43,840 bases of DNA, taken from assembly GCA_025928655.1 (NCBI GenBank), contig JAICJC010000012.1, positions 1 through 43,840 of the forward strand. The letters run 5' to 3'. This document shows, piece by piece, positions 35,229 to 43,840 of this stretch. The stretch comes from Thermoleophilia bacterium. GTDB taxonomy: Bacteria; Actinomycetota; Thermoleophilia; Gaiellales; JAICJC01. The notes below the pieces were generated by a model. The model had not been told where the DNA came from, searched no databases, and saw only the letters and a list, made by a program, of their open reading frames with translations. The position numbers were made by a program, and so were the translations under genes. How positions within the stretch are numbered: the stretch's first letter is position 1; every line of letters starts with the position of its first letter.

Positions 35229-36811
35229 CCGCCGTCGACGAGCCCGCTCCGGCGCTTCGCGACCGGGCGGACGACCTCAAGATGGTCGCCCGCGGCGGGT
35301 CGCTCAACTTCATCGGCGCCGTCGCGAACGGGCTCTTCCAGTTCGCGCTCGTGGTCGTCGTCACCCGCTCGCTGACGAAGAGCGCGTCGGGCGCCTTCTT
35401 CGAGGCGATCGCGCTCTTTCTGATCCTCTCGAACACGGCCGAGCTGGGCGCCGACACCGGCCTCACCCGCATGATCCCGAGCTACCGGGTCAGCGGCCGG
35501 GTCGCCGACGTGCGCCGTTCCCTGCGGGTGGGGCTCGTCCCCTCGTTCGCGGCCGGGGTGCTGCTCGCGGCCGTCTCGTTCGCGCTCGCCTCGCCGCTCG
35601 CGAGCATCTTCACCAACCACCGCCACGAGGACGCCGGCGCCGTCGCAACCTACATCCGCGTCCTGGCGGTGTTCCTGCCGCTCTCGTCCGCCTACACGGT
35701 GGCCGTCGCAGCCACGCGCGGCTTCGGCACGATGGTGCCCAACGCGCTCGTCGACCGGATCGGGAAGTCGGCCGCGCAGACGCTGGCCGTCGCGGTGGTG
35801 GTGCTCGCCGGCGGGGGCAGCTTCGCCGTCGCCGTCTCGTGGAGCCTGCCGATCGGCATCGCCTTCGTCGTCACCCTGCTCTGGCTGGGACGGCTCGTCC
35901 ACCGGGTGGAGCGGCGCGAGCAGGCCACGAAGCCGGCCACGGAGATCGGGAAGCTCTACCGTGAGTTCTGGATCTTCACGGCGCCGCGCGGGCTGACCGG
36001 TGTCTTCCAGGTGACGACCCTGTGGGTCGGCACGCTGCTCGTGGGGTCGCTCATGGACACGGCCCACGCCTCGATCTACACGGCATCGACCCGCTACCTG
36101 GTCGCCGGCAGCGTCGTCAACATGGCGGTCATCCAGGCGATCGGGCCCAAGCTCTCCGAGCTGCTCACGGCGGGCGCGCGCGAGCGGACGCAGGACGTGT
36201 ATCAGGTCGCCACCGCGTGGCTCATCACGATGGCGTGGCCGATGTACATCGGCCTGGCGGTGTTCGCCCCGTTGCTCCTGAAGGTGTTCAAGCCCCAGTA
36301 CGTGAGCGGCACCTCGTCGCTCGAGATCCTGGCCGTGACGATGCTGGTCGCGACGGGCGTGGGCCCGGTCGACATGGTGCTCCTGATGGGCGGGCGCAGC
36401 TTCTGGAACCTCTTCAACGTGATCGTCGCCCTGTCGGTGAACCTCGCGCTCAGCTTCCTGCTCATCCCGCGCATCGGCATCGCCGGCGCGGCGGTCGCCT
36501 GGGCCGCCAGCATCCTCGTGAACAACGTCGCCCCGCTCCTGGAGGTGCGGGCCTTCCTGAAGGTGCACCCGGTCGGGCGCGGCTTCCCGGTCGCGGCCGG
36601 CGCCGCGCTCGTGTGCTACGGCGTGCTCGGGATGCTGCTGCGGGTGACGATGGGGACCACGATCCCCGCGCTCGTCATCTGCATCGTCTTCGGGACCGCC
36701 GGGTACGCCTGGCTGCTCTGGAAGTTCCGCGACCGGGTCGAGCTGGTGCTGCTCGGCGGCACGCTCAAGTCGCGCCGGCGCCGCCGCGCGCAGCCCGTCG
36801 CGACGACCTGA
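35225..36811 (+). CDS. Wzx-like polysaccharide flippase (MVF/MATE-type)
   Basis: MVARGGSLNFIGAVANGLFQFALVVVVTRSLTKSASGAFFEAIALFLILSNTAELGADTGLTRMIPSYR; ~12 to 14 hydrophobic segments. Confidence 0.9.
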   Translation: MTAVDEPAPALRDRADDLKMVARGGSLNFIGAVANGLFQFALVVVVTRSLTKSASGAFFEAIALFLILSNTAELGADTGLTRMIPSYRVSGRVADVRRSLRVGLVPSFAAGVLLAAVSFALASPLASIFTNHRHEDAGAVATYIRVLAVFLPLSSAYTVAVAATRGFGTMVPNALVDRIGKSAAQTLAVAVVVLAGGGSFAVAVSWSLPIGIAFVVTLLWLGRLVHRVERREQATKPATEIGKLYREFWIFTAPRGLTGVFQVTTLWVGTLLVGSLMDTAHASIYTASTRYLVAGSVVNMAVIQAIGPKLSELLTAGARERTQDVYQVATAWLITMAWPMYIGLAVFAPLLLKVFKPQYVSGTSSLEILAVTMLVATGVGPVDMVLLMGGRSFWNLFNVIVALSVNLALSFLLIPRIGIAGAAVAWAASILVNNVAPLLEVRAFLKVHPVGRGFPVAAGAALVCYGVLGMLLRVTMGTTIPALVICIVFGTAGYAWLLWKFRDRVELVLLGGTLKSRRRRRAQPVATT

Positions 36812-37585
36812 TCACTCCTGGTCGAGGTCGCCGGCGCTGACGCCCACGACCCCCTCGACGTCGGTCAGGGCCGACACGAGGCCCGTGATCTCGCCGCTTC
36901 CCTGCACCGTCATCGCCACCTGGACGGTCGCCGGCCTGGTCGTCCCGGCCTCCGTGCGGTCGCGGCGCTGATCGCGGCCGCGTGACTCTTCCAGGTCGGC
37001 GCCGCGCGTGACCGCCAGGTCGCTGACCGTGAACCCGCGCGCGGTGCAGACCGTGAGCGCCTCGCGCAGGACGCCGCGCCCGTCGAGATAGTCGATCCGC
37101 AGGTGGGCCAGCGCCCAGCGCGCCCCCGGCAGCCGGTGCACGAGAGGGGTGTAGGCCAGGATGACGATGAAATAGCCGGCGGTGCCGGCGACGGCGAGCC
37201 GCGGCAGGCCCGAGCCGCAGGCCATCCCGATGGCCGCCGTGAGCCAGACCGCCGCGGCGGTCGTGAGCCCGCGGACGGCGTCGCGGCGGACGAAGATCAG
37301 GCCGCCGCCGATGAAGCCGATGCCGGTCACGATCTGGGCCGCGATCCGGCTCGGGTCGAGCACGACGGTGCGGGCCTCGAGGACGTCGCCGAAGCCGTAC
37401 TTGCTGACCAGCATGAAGAGGGCGGCGCCGAACCCGACCAGCGTGTAGGTGCGCAGGCCGGCGCTGCGCTGGCGGAACTCGCGCTCGAGCCCGATCAGGC
37501 TCGCGAGCGCAAACGCCAGCAGCAGATCGGCGAGCTGCTCCCACCCCTGGCCCGATACCTGGCTGAAGGCCGACCCGAGAACCAT
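36812..37585 (-). CDS. MgtC/SapB family membrane protein with C-terminal ACT-like region
   Basis: LLLAFALASLIGLEREFRQRSAGLRTYTLVGFGAALFMLVSKYGF...RIAAQIVTGIGFIGGGLIFVRRDAVRGLTTAAAVWLTAAIGMACG. Confidence 0.95.
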   Translation of the reverse strand: MVLGSAFSQVSGQGWEQLADLLLAFALASLIGLEREFRQRSAGLRTYTLVGFGAALFMLVSKYGFGDVLEARTVVLDPSRIAAQIVTGIGFIGGGLIFVRRDAVRGLTTAAAVWLTAAIGMACGSGLPRLAVAGTAGYFIVILAYTPLVHRLPGARWALAHLRIDYLDGRGVLREALTVCTARGFTVSDLAVTRGADLEESRGRDQRRDRTEAGTTRPATVQVAMTVQGSGEITGLVSALTDVEGVVGVSAGDLDQE

Positions 37586-37602
37586 CGACGGATGGTAGAT
37601 GT

Positions 37603-38865
37603 CTACTGCGAGGCGGCCGCGCGCATCGTCGCCGCGAGCTGCGAGGCCTCGGGCGTCAACGTGTCGTCGTCGTTCAGGAGCGCGAACCCGCCGCCCTTGG
37701 CGAGAAGCCACCGCGTCCAGCTGACGCCGTCCTTCGCGAAGAGCTGCAGCATCTGCGACTGGTACTCCTCGGCTCCCGGGTCGCCGGTGTGGATGCCCCA
37801 CTCGCCGACGAGCAGCGGGATGCCCCACTGGCGGGTGCGCTCCAGCGGCACCTGCAGCACCCGCGCCTGGGACGCCTCCGTGCCGGTGTACGCGGGGGTG
37901 TCCTGGTTGTGCGTGTCCGACCAGGACGGCACCCAGTTGTCGCCCGCCGAGTCGAGCCCGCCCGAGCCGCCGTTGAAGTAGTCGTGCCAGTCGAGGGCCA
38001 TGTGGTCGAGCGAGCCGAACGGCTTCAGGTCGGCGGTGCCGACCCCCTCGCCGCCGCCGCGGCACATGATGAACACGGTGCGGGTCGGGTCGACCTTCTG
38101 GATGGCCCGGCGCATCGGCGCCTGCCAGGCGAGCATCGTGTTCGTCGCCTCGGTCGAGTCGCCGAGCTTGCCCCCGTGGGGCTCGTTCATGAGCTCGTAG
38201 CCGATCACGTTCGGGGCGTTCGCGTAGCGGTCGGCGATCATCGTGACGAACGCCTTGTAGTAGGCCTGCGACCGGGGGGCCTCGCTCGTCCAGAACGCCG
38301 CCTCGGCATGCGCCCGGCCGCTGTGATTGTCCGGGAAGCGGCCGTTCGCGTAGTACCAGTCGGGCACGCCGCTCCCACGGCAGACCGTCTTGCCCGCCGA
38401 GCATGTGCCCTGGGCGAAGTACGGCGACCAGTGGAACTGGTGGAAGTCGATCAGCACGTTGATGTGGGCGGCCTGCAGGGCCGCGACGATGCGGTCGAGC
38501 TTGGAGAGCGTCTTGCTGTCCCAGCGGTAGTGGCCGTCCTTCGGCGCCTGCGGCTCGATCTGGTTCCAGCCCACGTAGACGCGGGCCATGTTCGCGCCCA
38601 TGCGCTGCGCGGTGGGGGCGAGGAACGACATCCCGACCGACATGTCGAACCCCTGCAGGACGACGGGCCGCCCGTTCTGGTCGACGAACTTGGCGCCGGA
38701 GGTCGTCACCCACGGCTTGACGATGTCCGTCGCCCTGGTCGTATGGACGGGCGGCGCGGGCGGCGGCAGCGGGCCGGTGCCGGCGAAGCTGCCGGGGTCG
38801 CCTCCGCCGCAGCCGGCGGTCAGGATCAGGGCGCAGGCGAGCGCCGCGAGCGCGCCGAGCCTCAC
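37603..38865 (-). CDS. Glycoside hydrolase family 5-like lipoprotein (cellulase superfamily)
   Basis: Lipobox ILTAGCGG; NVLIDFHQFHWSP; NVIGYELMNEPHGG (acid/base); IPLLVGEWGIHTGD (nucleophile). Confidence 0.92.
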   Translation of the reverse strand: MRLGALAALACALILTAGCGGGDPGSFAGTGPLPPPAPPVHTTRATDIVKPWVTTSGAKFVDQNGRPVVLQGFDMSVGMSFLAPTAQRMGANMARVYVGWNQIEPQAPKDGHYRWDSKTLSKLDRIVAALQAAHINVLIDFHQFHWSPYFAQGTCSAGKTVCRGSGVPDWYYANGRFPDNHSGRAHAEAAFWTSEAPRSQAYYKAFVTMIADRYANAPNVIGYELMNEPHGGKLGDSTEATNTMLAWQAPMRRAIQKVDPTRTVFIMCRGGGEGVGTADLKPFGSLDHMALDWHDYFNGGSGGLDSAGDNWVPSWSDTHNQDTPAYTGTEASQARVLQVPLERTRQWGIPLLVGEWGIHTGDPGAEEYQSQMLQLFAKDGVSWTRWLLAKGGGFALLNDDDTLTPEASQLAATMRAAASQ

Positions 38866-39896
38866 AGGCCGAACGCTCGCAGGAGGGCCTGGCCGGAAGG
38901 GCCGGCAGCGTGGCCGAGGCGCGGGACGCCCAGCAGTCGCTCCGTCGCGCCCAGCAGGCTGTAGTGGCTGAGCCGGGCCGGGGTGCGCGTGCCCGGCTTG
39001 ACGAACGGCGAAACGACGATCAGGGGCACCTGGCAGCTGCCGCCCGCGGGCCGGGCTGTGCAGTCGATCCGCAGCGGCTTCGCCGGCGCGCCCTGGTTCC
39101 AGGTGACGAAGATGGCCGTAGCGCCGGATTTGTAGGACGGCATCTTCGTGAGCGCCCCGATCCAGCGCCGCAGCCAGAAGTCGGCCCGGGCCAGGAAGAC
39201 GGCCCGCTTCAGCTTGCCGCCGCAGTGCTTGTTGAAGCCCGTGTCGTGGCAGCTGTCCGGCGCGATGAGGGTGAAGGGCGGGAGCGTGTTGCGCCCGATC
39301 AGCTGCCGGAGCGGTCCCTGGCTGGGCGACCCCAGCGGGAGGTCCGAAGTCGCGCAACGGGGCGCCGTCAGGTACGTCGGCGGATTCGAGAGCCTGGAGT
39401 AGTGGGACTGGAGCCCGTCGAGCTTCGCGCAGGCGCTGTGCATCCCGCCGATGAAGGCCCGCCAGCGCACCTGGGAGAGCAGGCTCGGCGCCGTCGTCGT
39501 GCAGGCGGTGTCGCAGGAGTTGTGCACGAGCCCGTGCGGGTCGCCCGCGAGCGCACCGACGTCGTTTGCGATCGCCGGATGGGTGATCGTCGAGTACCGC
39601 GTCGCCAGGCCGCACTCCTGCGCGAGCTGGTTCATGAACGGGGCCACCCGCGGCTTGCCGATCACGTGGCCGTAGCCCTGGGTGCCCATCCAGATCCAGA
39701 CGACGTGCGTGATCTTCGCCGTCTGCCCGTTTTTCGTGCCGCACGTCGGCGTCACCGTCGGCGTGTTCGACGTCGGGGGCTGCGTCACGACCGGCGGCGC
39801 GTGCGAGGCCGCATGCTCCGTCGGGCCGTTGCGGCTCGCGACGAACCCGATCAGGACCGCGACGACGACCGCGCCCGGGAGTACCCATCTCCACAT
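38862..39896 (-). CDS. Exported phosphoesterase family protein (acid phosphatase/phospholipase C-like)
   Basis: KITHVVWIWMGTQGYGHVIGKPRVAPFMNQLAQECGLATRYSTITHPAIANDVGALAG...GATAIFVTWNQG...QVPLIVVSPFVKPGTRTPARLSHYSLLGATERLLGVPRLGHA. Confidence 0.9.
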   Translation of the reverse strand: MWRWVLPGAVVVAVLIGFVASRNGPTEHAASHAPPVVTQPPTSNTPTVTPTCGTKNGQTAKITHVVWIWMGTQGYGHVIGKPRVAPFMNQLAQECGLATRYSTITHPAIANDVGALAGDPHGLVHNSCDTACTTTAPSLLSQVRWRAFIGGMHSACAKLDGLQSHYSRLSNPPTYLTAPRCATSDLPLGSPSQGPLRQLIGRNTLPPFTLIAPDSCHDTGFNKHCGGKLKRAVFLARADFWLRRWIGALTKMPSYKSGATAIFVTWNQGAPAKPLRIDCTARPAGGSCQVPLIVVSPFVKPGTRTPARLSHYSLLGATERLLGVPRLGHAAGPSGQALLRAFGL

Positions 39897-40041
39897 CACC
39901 CCAGTGTACGTGTGCCTGGTTGCAGTGGAATAGGCGAATTGCGATTCGCCCGGCCGCTTTGTGACGACTTGCGAATTTTGTTGAGAGCCTTTGTAAAGGG
40001 GATCGACGCACGGCGGCCGGGCCGCTAGCGTGGGATCCGAA

Positions 40042-40305
40042 GTGGATGGTCACGAGGACGTCGTGTTCGCGCAGGTGCGCTTCAACGTGTTCCGCCCCGA
40101 CCGGTGGGTGACCGTCGCGGCCGGCAGCTCGGAGGACGTCGTGCGCTCCGCATCCTCCGGCCTGTACGGCGCGGTCGTCTCGCCGATGGGCGACACGCCC
40201 TACCGCGTGCGCGTGCACACGCCGCAGGACGAGGGCGAGCGCGCGAAGGGAATGGCCGACATTGCGGTCACCTCCGCCTGGGGCAAGATGCCCGCCGCCC
40301 ACTGA
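40042..40305 (+). CDS. Hypothetical protein
   Basis: Short ORF, GTG start preceded by TAGCGT; no recognised domain. Confidence 0.4.
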   Translation: MDGHEDVVFAQVRFNVFRPDRWVTVAAGSSEDVVRSASSGLYGAVVSPMGDTPYRVRVHTPQDEGERAKGMADIAVTSAWGKMPAAH

Positions 40306-40434
40306 ACCGGTCGCCTCCACGACACCGTCACCGTAGGCGGCGACGGACAGGCTCCGGAATGTGCCGCGTAAGCGTTCGCCCGGGCCTTCGGTAAGGATTC
40401 GGAGAGGGACCGCGGCCACCGCTATCGTGGGCGC

Positions 40435-41115
40435 GTGAACGCCTCCGCGCAGCGCGTGCTCGTGGTCGAGGACGACCCTGCGATCGCGCGCGTGCTCGAG
40501 CTCGAGCTGGGGGAGGCCGGCTACCGGGTCGAGGTGGCGCCGGCCGGCTCGGAGGGCCTGGCCGCCATGGAGCGCGACCGCCCCGATCTGGTCGTGCTGG
40601 ACGTGCGGCTGCCCGACATGGACGGGCTGATCGTGTGCCGGCGGGCGCGCCGCTCCGGCCACGACATGCCGATCCTGATGCTGACCGCGCTCGACCGCGT
40701 CGGCGACCGGGTGGTGGGGCTCGACGCCGGCGCCGACGACTACCTGGCCAAGCCGTTTGCGATCGAGGAGCTGCTCGCCCGCCTGCGCGCCCTGAGCCGC
40801 CGCGCCGGCGGCGGCCAGACGACGCTCGAGGCCGGGCCCGTGCGGCTCGACCTGGAGTCGCGCGAGGTGAGCGTCGACGGCGCTCCGGTCGAGCTCACGG
40901 CCCGGGAGTTCGACCTGCTCGCCTTCCTCATGCACGCACCGGGCCGCGTGTTCACCCGCGAGCAGATCTACGAGGGCGTGTGGGGGTTCAGCTACCTGGG
41001 CGAGAGCAAGGTGATCGACTTCTTCGTCTCGGCGCTGCGGCGGAAGCTGGACACGTCCGCCGACGGGTCGATCATCCGCACGGTGCGCGGCGTCGGGTAC
41101 ACGATTCGCCGGTGA
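40435..41115 (+). CDS. OmpR/PhoB-family response regulator
   Basis: RVLVVEDDPAIARVLELELGEAGYRVEVA...LVVLDVRLPDMDGL...LTAREFDLLAFLMHAPGRVFTREQIYEGVWGF...IRTVRGVGYTIRR; TATCGT 6 nt before GTG. Confidence 0.97.
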   Translation: MNASAQRVLVVEDDPAIARVLELELGEAGYRVEVAPAGSEGLAAMERDRPDLVVLDVRLPDMDGLIVCRRARRSGHDMPILMLTALDRVGDRVVGLDAGADDYLAKPFAIEELLARLRALSRRAGGGQTTLEAGPVRLDLESREVSVDGAPVELTAREFDLLAFLMHAPGRVFTREQIYEGVWGFSYLGESKVIDFFVSALRRKLDTSADGSIIRTVRGVGYTIRR

Positions 41116-42404
41116 GCGTCCGCCTCCGCCTGGCGGCCTGGTTCATGCTCGTGATGGCGGTCCTGGTGGTGGCCACCTCGGCGATCACGTACGCCATCGT
41201 CCGCAACGACCTGCACGGCGAGGCGCACCGGTCGGCGAAGCGGCTGGCCCGCACGGCGGCCAGGGGCGAGCCCGACGAGCTGCGCCTCGACGGGCTGGCC
41301 GCCCCCGGCGACCGCATCTGGCTGACGCGGCCCAACGGCGTCGTCGTCAACTCGACCACCGGCGCCCCGGGACATACCATCGCCGGCGTACGGCGGGCGC
41401 TGCGGCGGGCGCCGTCGGGATCGACGATCGCACGGGTCACTCGCCAGGACGGCGGGCAGGCGATCGTGCTGCTCGCGAACCACGGCGTCGCCTCGACCCT
41501 CGACACGCTCCTGCGCACCCTCATCGCCGTCGGCATCGGCATCCTCGTCGCGGCGGGCGTGATGGGCGCCTTCCTCGCCCGCCGGGCGCTGCGACCCGTC
41601 GACCGGATGCGCCAGCAGGTCGACGACATCCCCGGCGACGCCCTCGACCGCCGCATCACCGAGGGGCGGCCGGACGAGCTGGGCCGCCTGGCGCGCGCGT
41701 TCAACCGGTTGCTGGAGCGGGCCGAGCACGCCGCGGAGCAGCAGCAGCGGTTCGTGGCCGACGCCTCGCACGAGCTGAAGACGCCGCTCACCGCCCTCCA
41801 GGGGCATGCGCGCATCCTGGCCCGCTCGGTCGATCGCGAGGAGTGGGCGCAGGCGCGGGAGTCGGCGACCGTCATCGGCCACGAGACCCGCCGCGTGGCG
41901 GCGACGGTGGCCGAGCTGCTCTCGCTGGCCGAGGCCGGCAGCCCGGCGCTGCGCGCGGTGCCCGTGCGCCTCGACGTCGTCGCCGCCGAGGCCTGCGAGG
42001 AGATGCGCGCGCTCGATCCCGACCGGCCGCTGGAGGAGTCGCTCGCACCGGCGACCGTCTCCGGCGACGAGCGCCGGCTGGGCGAGCTCGTGCGGGTGCT
42101 GGTCGACAACGCGCTCAAGTACAGCCCGCCCGGGTCGCCCGTCACGGTCTCGGTGAGCGACGTCGCCGGCCCGACGCTCACCGTCATGGATCGCGGCCGC
42201 GGGCTCACGCACCAGGACCGGGAGCGGGCGTTCGACCGCTTCTACCGCGGCTCGGCCTCGGGGGGCGTATCGGGCAGCGGCCTCGGCCTCGCCATCGCCC
42301 AGGCGATCTGCGAACGCCACCGCGCCGTCCTCACGCTCGAGCCCGCCACCGGGGGCGGCACCCTCGCCGCGGTGCGCTTCCCGCCCACGGCGTCCGCGGG
42401 CTGA
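41112..42404 (+). CDS. HAMP-domain sensor histidine kinase
   Basis: Two TM segments; ALRPVDRMRQQVDDIPGD HAMP; FVADASHELKTPLTALQGHARIL; DNALKYSPPGSPVTV; GSGLGLAIAQAICERH; GTG overlaps upstream TGA. Confidence 0.96.
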   Translation: MSVRLRLAAWFMLVMAVLVVATSAITYAIVRNDLHGEAHRSAKRLARTAARGEPDELRLDGLAAPGDRIWLTRPNGVVVNSTTGAPGHTIAGVRRALRRAPSGSTIARVTRQDGGQAIVLLANHGVASTLDTLLRTLIAVGIGILVAAGVMGAFLARRALRPVDRMRQQVDDIPGDALDRRITEGRPDELGRLARAFNRLLERAEHAAEQQQRFVADASHELKTPLTALQGHARILARSVDREEWAQARESATVIGHETRRVAATVAELLSLAEAGSPALRAVPVRLDVVAAEACEEMRALDPDRPLEESLAPATVSGDERRLGELVRVLVDNALKYSPPGSPVTVSVSDVAGPTLTVMDRGRGLTHQDRERAFDRFYRGSASGGVSGSGLGLAIAQAICERHRAVLTLEPATGGGTLAAVRFPPTASAG

Positions 42405-42407
42405 CGC

Positions 42408-42665
42408 TCAGGCGCCGGTCGCGGGGCCGCCGGCCGCGAGGCCCGCGACGAACCACACGATCAGCACGGCCGGGACGAGGATGAAGAGCCCGAACGGGCC
42501 GAGCAGAAAGACGCCGATGATCACGACGACCACCGCGATCGCGATGGCGACCCAGAGGAGCGCGCGGCCGGTGGTCTTCGCGGCACGGACGACGGGCTCG
42601 TCCTCGGCCTCGGCCGGGGGGTCGTTCTGGGGCTGGTCCTCGCGGGGGATTTGATCCTGAGTCAT
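42408..42665 (-). CDS. Small membrane protein (85 aa)
   Basis: ALLWVAIAIAVVVVIIGVFLLGPFGLFILVPAVLIVWFVAGLAAGG hydrophobic stretch. Confidence 0.6.
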   Translation of the reverse strand: MTQDQIPREDQPQNDPPAEAEDEPVVRAAKTTGRALLWVAIAIAVVVVIIGVFLLGPFGLFILVPAVLIVWFVAGLAAGGPATGA

Positions 42666-42775
42666 GGGGAGGCCCTACCCGGGCCTCGCGATCGCGAAAC
42701 CGCCGGTCATCTCGCGGCCAATCGGGGTGGTGGAGGCGGCCGGCCGCGAAACTGACGGTTTATTCGCGTCGAGCC

Positions 42776-43198
42776 GTGGGCACCGACGCGGAAGTGGGTG
42801 GCCCCACACAGACATTTTCAGAATCGGCCAGGTTCGAGCATCGGCTCCCATGCGAGCTCAGCAGCGTGCCGCGGTGCCGGGCACGCGTGCGCGAGTGGTG
42901 CCAGGCGCTGAGGCTGGGCCACGAGACCATCGCCGACATCCAGCTTGCGGTCACCGAGGCCGCGGCCAACGCGGTGCGCCACTCGGGCTGCGACGAGTTC
43001 GAGATCCGGGGTTGGGCCCGCGACCACAACCTGACCGTCTGCGTGTGGGATCAGGGGCGCGGCCTCCCCGACCCGGACTCCGGCACGGGGCTCGGCATCC
43101 GCATCATTCGCACGCTGGCCGAGTCGGTCGACTTCGAGGACACCCGGCCGGGCACGCGCGTCACGATGCGGTTCCGGGTCGGACCGGCCGGAAGGTAG
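42776..43198 (+). CDS. ATP-binding anti-sigma regulatory factor (RsbW/SpoIIAB-like HATPase)
   Basis: LGHETIADIQLAVTEAAANAVRHSGCDEFEIRGWARDHNLTVCVWDQGRGLPDPDSGTGLGIRIIRTLAESVDFEDTRPGTRVTMRF. Confidence 0.92.
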   Translation: MGTDAEVGGPTQTFSESARFEHRLPCELSSVPRCRARVREWCQALRLGHETIADIQLAVTEAAANAVRHSGCDEFEIRGWARDHNLTVCVWDQGRGLPDPDSGTGLGIRIIRTLAESVDFEDTRPGTRVTMRFRVGPAGR

Positions 43199-43231
43199 AC
43201 CGCCTCCGTCGGCGGGAGTAGCATCGCGACG

Positions 43232-43561
43232 ATGAGTTCCAACGGCCATCAGCGGCTGGCGCGGGCCGAGAAGAACGAGCAGGCGTACAAGGATCACAAC
43301 GAGCGCCGCGCCGCGCTGGACGAAGAGGGTGGGGTGCCGGAGGACGAGCCGGTGCCGTTCGCCTGTGAGTGCGACGATTCCTCCTGCGCCCGCGCGCTCG
43401 AGCTGCCGCTCGCCGAGTATGAGCGGGTGTCCGCGCCGGCCGACCAGTTCGTGGTGGTGCCCGGCCACGAGGATCCCGAGGTCGAGGTCGTCGTGGAAAC
43501 GCACGGGTCCTATCTGGTCGTGTCGAAGCCCGACCTGAAGCGGCCCGGCCGCTCCCGGTAG
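43232..43561 (+). CDS. Hypothetical protein (109 aa)
   Basis: LARAEKNEQAYKDHNERRAALDEEG...CECDDSSCARALELPLAEYERVSAPADQFVVVPGHEDPEVEVVVETHGSYLVVSKPD; TAGCAT 7 nt before ATG. Confidence 0.75.
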   Translation: MSSNGHQRLARAEKNEQAYKDHNERRAALDEEGGVPEDEPVPFACECDDSSCARALELPLAEYERVSAPADQFVVVPGHEDPEVEVVVETHGSYLVVSKPDLKRPGRSR

Positions 43562-43589
43562 TCAGCGCCCGGGAGCCCGGCGGAATTCC

Positions 43590-43796
43590 TCACGCCGCGC
43601 GCTCCCAGGCCTCGCGCAGCTGCTCGCGATAGAAGACCCAGAGTACTGCGCCGACCAGGAGCAGGACGATCTCGTCGAAGGGGCCCGGCACGGGCAGGAG
43701 CCCAGCCGCACCACCCCACCGAATCGGCCTCGGAATCCGGTCGTTGCGGATCACGATTCGCACCGCTCGGACAGCTCGCCGGACGAAGCCTCGCAT
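43590..43796 (-). CDS. Small hypothetical membrane-associated protein (68 aa)
   Basis: RNDRIPRPIRWGGAAGLLPVPGPFDEIVLLLVGAVLWVFYREQLREAWERA. Confidence 0.65.
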   Translation of the reverse strand: MRGFVRRAVRAVRIVIRNDRIPRPIRWGGAAGLLPVPGPFDEIVLLLVGAVLWVFYREQLREAWERAA

Positions 43797-43840
43797 TCCA
43801 TCCGATGATACTGAGCGCCGCCGCGACGCGAGCGCCCGAC

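Noticed and set aside
1-43840. CRISPR arrays, rRNA genes, intact transposases, restriction-modification, toxin-antitoxin or phage structural genes
   Set aside because: Looked for regularly spaced repeats and characteristic protein motifs; found none beyond the integrase remnant.

Overview
High-GC (actinobacterial, Thermoleophilia-like by gene content and style) chromosomal window with two contrasting halves. The left ~21 kb holds intact genes: a sugar ABC substrate-binding protein, an encapsulin plus EncFtn iron compartment, YceI, an amidohydrolase, an LmbU-like regulator, DUF488, a PQQ-type sugar dehydrogenase, and a folE/reductase/STAS operon. These are mixed with at least eight frameshifted or truncated gene remnants. 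The decayed part ends at a tRNA-Pro(TGG) that has a tyrosine-integrase remnant against its 3' end. The right ~23 kb is densely coded and apparently intact: two two-component systems, an L,D-transpeptidase, a cupin, tRNA-Arg(TCT), and a tightly overlapping seven-gene surface-glycan operon. That operon has three separate sulfotransferases, a split Alg14/Alg13-like transferase, an O-antigen-ligase-like protein, a Wzx-like flippase and a Wzz/BY-kinase-like protein whose Walker A lysine is replaced. It is followed by GH5 and phosphoesterase genes. The best candidates for something undescribed are this compact probable sulfated-glycan locus with its structured 5' leader, the covarying GGGGTCAGACCCC hairpin pair, and a 42-aa membrane peptide overlapping a histidine kinase. 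All product calls come from reading translated sequence; no database search was possible.
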